Positions 58,058 through 64,000 of a DNA stretch of 64,000 nt are shown one piece after another. Under the pieces are notes generated by a model. That model searched no databases. It saw only the letters and a list, made by a program, of their open reading frames with translations, and was not told the DNA's origin. The translations under genes were made by a program, and so were the position numbers. The stretch comes from Cryptomeria japonica (lineage: Eukaryota; Streptophyta; Pinopsida; Cupressales; Cupressaceae): positions 297,001 to 361,000 of the forward strand of contig NW_026728914.1 of the NCBI RefSeq assembly GCF_030272615.1, in the 5' to 3' direction. Every line of letters begins with the position of its first letter. Within the stretch, counting starts at the first letter, position 1.

Positions 58058-58498
58058 AAATAGGGGGAAAAACAGATGACAAATTTGGAAATTTTGAAAC
58101 TTTCCTTCATCAGTCTGAACTTCATCAAACAGAAAAACAAAAATAGAGTATCAAAAGCTATTTCTAAAAACAAAATTCCATCCAACAAAGTTGTCTAAAA
58201 TCTAAAACTAGTCACAAGATAAACATATCTCTCCTATCAAAATCAGAAAATATCATCACAAGTGGCAATCAGGTCCTTTACATCAAACAGATTTTCCATC
58301 CCAAAACACACTTGTTTTAAAAACTCCAAGTTGTTAAATCAAGTTTCCATATTGGGAAAGCTTATATTCCATATCATTTGACACACTTTGTTGTGAGGGG
58401 GCATCTAAACCTTAATTTTGATAAAAGTAAAACTTGAGTTTCCAAAAAACAAGATAAACTGAATCCAAACCAAATCAAAAGGAACCTATTTAAATCAC

Positions 58499-59930
58499 TT
58501 GTGCATGACTAATCCTCATATTCTGAGAAGAAAAAATATTTATCATAACACTAAGTTGAAGAAACAGCAACCGAGTTCTTTGAAACTTGCCAAAAGAAAT
58601 AAATTTTTATACATCAATCATCAACTCTTCAAATCTCATCAAACATTCCTTCGTCATATACGCTTATATCTTCAAAACCAAACAAACGAGTTTGACAAGG
58701 AACCATTGAGAAGTAGAGCATTCTGTCAAAAATCAGCATTTAGTCAACACCTAAATCAAGGAGGAAAGATCAATCCATCATTCTTTCATGAAGAGTGTAT
58801 CACTTATAACATACCCCAATTTGAACCACCAACCCTAGAACAAAACATTGAAGAAGAGTCCGTTCCCTTTGTCACAGAAAGATTTGACTAGACCCCTACT
58901 ATTACTCACTCTCAGAAAAACAAACAAAGTGAAATGCAGCCGGAATCCAGTATGAATCAGAGATTATCAAATCCAGTCGAGCGTCCAAATCTTGAGGACA
59001 CTGAAATTTCTGAAGAACTTCTTCAAGAATGTCAAGAAAGTGCTTCTTTTCAAAAACTTGTAGAAAAACTCATCGAAAATGACAAGGAAAAATATCTCCT
59101 CATGCTCACAAGTAAGGGAGTTAAACTTACTGAAGACTTTGACACAGACATTTTTAGAGCAAGGTCTCAACATTACGACTTCCAAGAACAACAAAGAAAG
59201 GAAGAAACCCGTGATCCTGAGCAGGATATCCCTAAACAAAACATCCTCGAGCAGAACATACCATTCCATACACCATTTCAACCTAGAATTAATGCAAGGG
59301 AAGAACTCTTCCCCCAGCAAAATAATGCACCTTTGATTGCTCTCACTCAACAAATGCATATGTTACAAAGACAAATGCAAGACATGCAACAAGGGACAAC
59401 AGTACGGTATTCATTAACAGAAATTTTTCCTTATCCTTTTGACAAATGATTAAACATGATACCTTTTCCCCCAAACTCAGACATTCCAAAATTCGACAAA
59501 TATGATGGAAAAAGTGATCCCCGTGATCATGTATGAGAATTTTGTACCATGAGTCTTGAATTTGCTCATGATGACACCTATTTAATGAGGTTGTTCCCAC
59601 GAAGCTTGGGAGGGAAAACAATGGAATGGTTATCCAAAATCACATCTCCCTTCAGGTCATTCGATGAATTAGTCAACAAATTCATATCTCAATATTCATA
59701 TAACATTCAACACGCTATCACCATGTTAGATGTCTGTAACACCAAATAGAAGAACAATGAAACATTCATGCTATTCCTTCAACGTTGGCAATGAATGGTC
59801 TCAAGATATCCTCGAGAAGTGCCCAAAAAGGAAAAGATGGAGATTTTCATCAACAACTTGAATAGTGAAATGAGTTATATACTCAAACTTCAATGCATAC
59901 CATCTTTTGCAAAATTAATTGAGAATGGCA
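58499..59930 (+). pseudogene. gag: Tat-type gypsy gag, interrupted
   Basis: One frame throughout, with stops near 58889, 59447, 59535, 59747 and 59793. The N-terminal part is Gln/Asn/Glu-rich (ISEELLQECQESASFQKLVEK). From 59480: DIPKFDKYDGKSDPRDHV, LFPRSLGGKTMEWLSKITSPF and FDELVNKFISQYSYN, the retrotransposon Gag domain (PF03732). It ends after LQCIPSFAKLIENGI where a younger LTR begins at 59932. Gag would build the particle. Stops show the element is dead. Confidence 0.88.
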
Positions 59931-60253
59931 TTGTAGCGTCCTAAAATTGTGACACTTGCAATTTCGACCGCATTTGGGTCTTCACGATGGCGACGCAACA
60001 CGAAACCTGAATGGAGACCCCGAAACTTGCTCATGGCACCAAAAACTGCATTTTTCCAGCACCCTGCCTGATCCCTCCTTGCACCCTGCTGTCCTGAGAG
60101 GTGGGACTAGAGCACCCAGCGCCCTGGTCCCTGGCCCTATTTTGGGCCCGGTCTCCTATGGGGCTTCGGGTCTTTTTGTTTGCAAATTGGAAAATAACAT
60201 TTCTTGGTCGGCCTAAGGTCGGGAAAATCAGTCTATCAGCCCTAATTGACAAG

Positions 60254-60261
60254 TATATAAA
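60254..60261 (+). promoter_or_regulatory. LTR TATA box
   Basis: TATATAAA about 320 bp into the LTR, in a less AT-rich setting than the rest of the region. Confidence 0.65.
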
Positions 60262-60751
60262 CTACATTTTCCTCTCCCATTTGGATAGATGGAGGGAAAA
60301 GGCATGGAAACGATACTCAAACATTCAAACATTCAAGCATTCAAGCATTCAAGCATTCCTTCAAGCAATTGATCATTCTAAGTCTCCATTCAAGGCTAAG
60401 TGTTGCATTCAAGACAAGGATTCAACCATTGAAGAGGAGATCACCTACTACATACTACTTACAACATACAAAATACAACAACATCTATACCTTCGCACAT
60501 AAGGATACAAACATCCTTACAACAAGTTACTAGTACTTGTTTTACATTACAATCATTTACATTTACAGCATTTGTCATTTCTTGGTTAATTCCAAAACCG
60601 AGGTTTGACCTAAGGGAAAACCCCTAATCCCTAACCCCCCAATCGTCTTCACTTTTCTGTGTGTAGGTTGCAGGTACGCGGCTGAAATTGAAGATCTGGA
60701 ATCCTTGTGCAGAGACGAACAGATCCCCCTTCGTTTCGCGGATTTTTCGGA

Positions 60752-60781
60752 GGACCGTGTGCACGCCGGGTGCCATCGTCC
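60752..60781 (+). repeat. 30-nt hairpin motif, copy 1 (in the LTR)
   Basis: Outer arms GGACCGTG and CATCGTCC pair with one mismatch and one G-U; inner arms GCAC/GTGC pair. Confidence 0.75.
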
Positions 60782-61150
60782 TGTCAACTTTTGCTCAAAT
60801 TTGCAGGATAGCGCCGTATCGACATTTTACTGCTAATTCCAGGTTCGCAGCTTCATCCTATATCCCTGTCTCAGTTTATAAGCGAATCTTTCTCACTTTT
60901 CATGCATTCCTAGCTTAATCATTCTATCCACATTCTTTACAAAAGAGGGTAGCCTTGCTGTCTTAACCCTTGAAACTCATTTAGAATCTAATCTTGCATT
61001 GTGTGGGATTGGATCTTGTGGGTTTCAACACCTCTTTTGAATGTAAAGTCTCCCCTAAGTGAAAACCACCAACCCTAGTCACCTCCCTTCTCTCTCCTTG
61101 GAGTTGGAAGAGGGGAGAGCAACTAGGGTTCGATTTTCCGCTTTACATTT

Positions 61151-61160
61151 TGGTGAACCC
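61151..61160 (+). other. Primer binding site candidate of the younger gypsy element
   Basis: TGGTGAACCC, three bases after the LTR end; TGG is expected for any tRNA 3' end. The tRNA was not identified. Confidence 0.5.
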
Positions 61161-61547
61161 AACGTGAACATCCTTTTTGATTATTCATGGTTAGATCTGA
61201 AAATTGGATTCCTTGATTGCATTTCCATGTTTGATCTTTTGCAAATTTTAGAGGTTAATTGCATAAAAACCCTAAATTTTCTTTTTAGTAATTGAACTTG
61301 TGAAATGTTTAATTGTTAATGCTTGTTTTAGATCTACCCTTCTATTACAAATTATCAATTCATATTTGTGCTTTAATTTTGAAAATTAAGTGGTTAAGTG
61401 TCGAAACCCTAATTTTTGAAACTCTCTTGATTCAACCTTTGTTTGACAATTTCACTGATCAAAACATCTCCAAATCGGCTGTAACTTTGGATTCTGCAAC
61501 AAAATCATAAAATATTTCATCCCTGAAAATTTGGAAAAAAGTTGCGA

Positions 61548-61577
61548 GGACCGTGTGCACTCCGAGCGCCATCATCC
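61548..61577 (+). repeat. 30-nt hairpin motif, copy 2 (leader)
   Basis: GGACCGTG...CATCATCC outer arms with two mismatches; inner GCACT/AGCGC. It is followed by the palindrome CCGAAATTTCGG. Confidence 0.7.
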
Positions 61578-62171
61578 CCGACATTTTTTCCGAAATTTCG
61601 GGAGCTAGATCTTACTGTATTTTTCTGCTAAAATCTAGAATTTTGGCTAATTTTATCAATTCTAACACTTTCAAAATTAAGGTCAAAGTTGGTCTTGTGA
61701 TTGCTTGGATTAAGGCTCCTAATCATTCAAAAATCATTGAAATTGAAATTTTGTGTCAAAATTGTGTTCTTACTGTCCTAAATCTGAAAAGTGTGTCGGC
61801 ATTCATTCCAAATTTTCTGTGCTTTATTCAAATTCTTGCAATTTGTGACTTTTGAAATTAAGTGCTTAATTACAACAACTTTGATTTCCGCTTTCAAAAT
61901 TGAATTTTGCGTGAAATTGAGTCAACTTTTAAATTTCAAAACTTGCATTGCTTTTGGTATTCCCTCTAAAATCATAAAATTCAAAATTTCAGTTTCCCTC
62001 TCTTTTTTCAAAATTCAATTTTTTCATTTTTCGACAATCTTGGTAGGGTTCAATTTTGAGATTGCAACTTTAATTTGGCCTATCTACAGATCGTAAAATC
62101 ACTCAATTTTTTCAGATTAGCTTTAAAATCATCATAACTTTCATCCTTGCAAATTTCAAAAAAAGTTGCGA

Positions 62172-62201
62172 GGACCGTGTGCACTCCGAGTGCCACGGTC
62201 C
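62172..62201 (+). repeat. 30-nt hairpin motif, copy 3 (leader)
   Basis: Perfect: GGACCGTG pairs with CACGGTCC, and inside GCACT pairs with AGTGC around a CCG loop, with one bulged T. It lies about 130 bp before the gag ATG. Confidence 0.85.
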
Positions 62202-62328
62202 CTGACATTTTTTCTGAAATTTCGGGAGATTTTTATGATTGCATTTAACAGCCTAAATCTAGGAGATTGGCTGATTTTACTGAAATTTGCTACCTCTAAA
62301 TTCAAAATCTTCTCTCCCTTTCTAGTGC

Positions 62329-64000
62329 ATGAGTTTTACAACAATAAGCCCTACTTACACTATTCCCGTTAGACGAAGCCATATAATTAAGTCTTTCCGA
62401 GGTTTAATTACCGAGGAGATGGAACCTAATTTGAATGGCCTTTTTAACGAGGACATGGGTAATTCCTCTAATCCTCCTAATGATGAAGAAGCTCTCCATG
62501 AGGTTTCTATAGAACAACTTTCAAAATTGGATAATCAATTTGACGATTTTCGACAATGGATGTCTCAAGAATACCCTGATAGTCAAGCTCTTCCTTTAAT
62601 TGAGGGTCTAAAACATATGCTTCAAAGTGATAAGAATGGAATTGATATTTTGCATGGTATTGCACACATTGTGGATTCAAATGTGATGCCTATGAAAAGT
62701 TGTGCCGAAATTTTAGGTTATACACAACCTCCCACTCAAGTCAATCATTCTATTCCGTTAACAACTTCTATTGCTAGCATACCTACCTTTACATCAAACA
62801 TAATGACTACTTCTATACAAGACATTCCACCTATGATCACTAGTCATGGGGGCAATCCCTCTTCTTCAATTAACCCTCTTCCTTCATTCAATCCGACTTC
62901 TTCATTCATTCCTTCAATGAGTGTCCCTATTATATCTCCACAAATGAACATGATGCAAGGGGGCAATTCATTTAACCATTCCATTCCTCCTTGTAGTGTT
63001 CCTCATGTCCAATCATCTCCTATGACTAACTATCATAGTGTCCCACCACCTTACTCTCTACCTTCTTTCAATAACATAACACCTCCATCTCAATCTAACA
63101 CATCTCATATGAATTCTTCGACTGAAGCAACCATTAACAATCTTGCACAAACTGTCTCTTCTTTACAGCAACAAATTGCTTCTATGAATCAATCTAAGTT
63201 TAGTGTGCCCACATTTGATGTTGCGAGCCCACTTTCTCTTGACATTGTTCGAGCTATCCCACCTAAACATGTTGAAATCCCACATTTGGAGCTTTATAAT
63301 GGTAAAGGTGATCCTCTAACACATGTTAAGACTTTTCAAACAATTTGTACCGATTTTGCTTATGACCAAAGGTTGCTTGCAAAACTGTTTACTAGGACAT
63401 TAAGAGACAAAGCCCTACAATGGTATTGCTCGTTGCCTTCTTATTCTATTGCTTCTTTCGAACAACTTGCAAATGCTTTTATTCAACAATTTCAAAACAA
63501 TATAAGTCCTAAAGTTACTTTGATTGATTTAATGCATTATAAACAAGGTGTTAAAGAAAAAGTGACTGATTTCATTGGTAGATATAAACATTTGTATGCT
63601 CAAATTTCTTTTCCAGTGCTTGACAATGATATTCAAAGAATCTTTGTTTCTAATTTACAAAAAGATATTCGAGATAAACTTCTGTTTTCTGAGTTTACTT
63701 CTTTCCAACAGTTGTGTGCAACTCTTCACAATTATCAACTGACTGTGAGTCAAATGGAACAATCACATCCTATGGCTCCGACTGATAAGGGTGATAGTAG
63801 TCAACAACCATTTGGGAAGTTTAAACCGAACAGAGAGTCCATTAAATTCAATGAAAACATCATCAACAACAATGTGAATGCAGCATCAGGTGTGCCTCCT
63901 ATTTCTAAGTTTTTCAAGAAAGAAAGAAAGTTTACTCCTTTGAATGAATCATTGCATAGTATTATGAATAAGTTATTGGAACAAAATGTGCTTACTCTTC
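62329..64000 (+). CDS. gag: Gypsy Gag, open frame, continues beyond the window
   Basis: ATG 62329 (MSFTTISPTYTIPVRRS) opens a frame with no stop for 557 codons to the edge; it is the first long frame after the leader. Residues 1-130 hold an Asp/Glu-rich part with FDDFRQWMSQEYPDSQALPL; 130-310 are Ser/Pro/Thr/Asn-rich; about 318-470 the retrotransposon Gag domain: LELYNGKGDPLTHVKTF, TLRDKALQWYCSLP, FEQLANAFIQQF and FIGRYKHLYAQI. Gag assembles the particle around the element RNA in the cytoplasm. Lack of stops contrasts with every other element here and suggests a young, possibly active copy; protease and pol should follow to the right. Confidence 0.88.
   Translation, partial: MSFTTISPTYTIPVRRSHIIKSFRGLITEEMEPNLNGLFNEDMGNSSNPPNDEEALHEVSIEQLSKLDNQFDDFRQWMSQEYPDSQALPLIEGLKHMLQSDKNGIDILHGIAHIVDSNVMPMKSCAEILGYTQPPTQVNHSIPLTTSIASIPTFTSNIMTTSIQDIPPMITSHGGNPSSSINPLPSFNPTSSFIPSMSVPIISPQMNMMQGGNSFNHSIPPCSVPHVQSSPMTNYHSVPPPYSLPSFNNITPPSQSNTSHMNSSTEATINNLAQTVSSLQQQIASMNQSKFSVPTFDVASPLSLDIVRAIPPKHVEIPHLELYNGKGDPLTHVKTFQTICTDFAYDQRLLAKLFTRTLRDKALQWYCSLPSYSIASFEQLANAFIQQFQNNISPKVTLIDLMHYKQGVKEKVTDFIGRYKHLYAQISFPVLDNDIQRIFVSNLQKDIRDKLLFSEFTSFQQLCATLHNYQLTVSQMEQSHPMAPTDKGDSSQQPFGKFKPNRESIKFNENIINNNVNAASGVPPISKFFKKERKFTPLNESLHSIMNKLLEQNVLTL

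Larger units (their letters stand above)
59932..61147 (+). repeat. 5' LTR of a younger gypsy element
   Basis: TGTAGCGTCC to CTTTACA, about 1216 bp. It starts abruptly inside the older gag. TATATAAA at 60254-60261 is a clear TATA box, with the expected start about 30 bp later near the CATTCAAACATTCAAGCATTC repeat (60318-60360). A primer site follows the end. The other LTR would be beyond the window. Confidence 0.8.
61161..62328 (+). other. Leader of the younger gypsy element, with internal duplication
   Basis: Non-coding leader. About 200 bp at 61490-61690 recurs at 62110-62310: (T)TTCATCC..TGAAAATTT, AAAAAAGTTGCGAGGACCGTG, a CCGAAATTTCGGGAG phrase and AATCTAG..TTGGCT. Each copy contains the 30-nt hairpin. 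Confidence 0.75.

Overview
The window looks like repeat-rich nuclear DNA of a seed plant. Gene density is very low, nested and decayed LTR retrotransposons dominate, and the only full-length host gene is an intron-containing TIR-NB-LRR (TNL) resistance gene. A gymnosperm, probably a conifer, is my best guess; nothing in the sequence fixes the species. No rRNA gene, canonical tRNA gene or CRISPR array was seen.

Layout. (1) 1-15349 is a decayed Ty3/gypsy element of Tat type on the + strand: protease and reverse transcriptase remnants, then an antisense plant-mobile-domain (PMD) ORF, a 20-bp-periodic AGCGCT array, a polypurine tract and an LTR. A complete but mutated Ty1/copia (Tork-like) element, 4658-10288, sits inside the PMD ORF with identical 703-bp LTRs lengths and a CACAC target duplication. 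An integrase fragment follows the LTR. (2) 15669-23090 holds a tRNA-derived SINE with a perfect 17-bp target duplication, a non-autonomous LTR element (16256-18831, minus strand), a LINE-like 3' end, a subtilase pseudogene fragment and a copia pol remnant. (3) 23097-26919 (minus) is a four-exon TNL gene whose exons join in phase to about 1161 codons, with an unusual C-terminal 20-residue repeat between two hydrophobic segments. (4) 27000-53960 is intergenic: another copia remnant, a TIR transposon, a polypyrimidine/polypurine strand switch, three broken TNL LRR pieces, one LRR fragment on the + strand, and a multi-kilobase module present in two collinear copies, one of them interrupted by a poly(A)-tailed insertion. 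(5) 54120-59930 is the 5' part of a second Tat-type element related to the first by its LTR; its leader carries six blocks of five 21-bp repeats. (6) 59932-64000+ is a younger gypsy element inserted into that gag: 1.2-kb LTR, leader with a 30-nt hairpin motif found three times, and an open gag frame running off the right edge.

How it fits together: the TNL gene and its broken relatives form a small resistance-gene cluster whose spacers were duplicated with it; successive retroelement insertions then enlarged the spacers. Relative ages can be read from nesting: copia into PMD of the first Tat element, and the 59932 element into the second. The most interesting features are the phased AGCGC word arrays shared by the two Tat-type elements, the antisense PMD ORF, the thrice-repeated leader hairpin, and the TNL C-terminal repeat. 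All coordinates and matches were read by eye; nothing was searched against a database.
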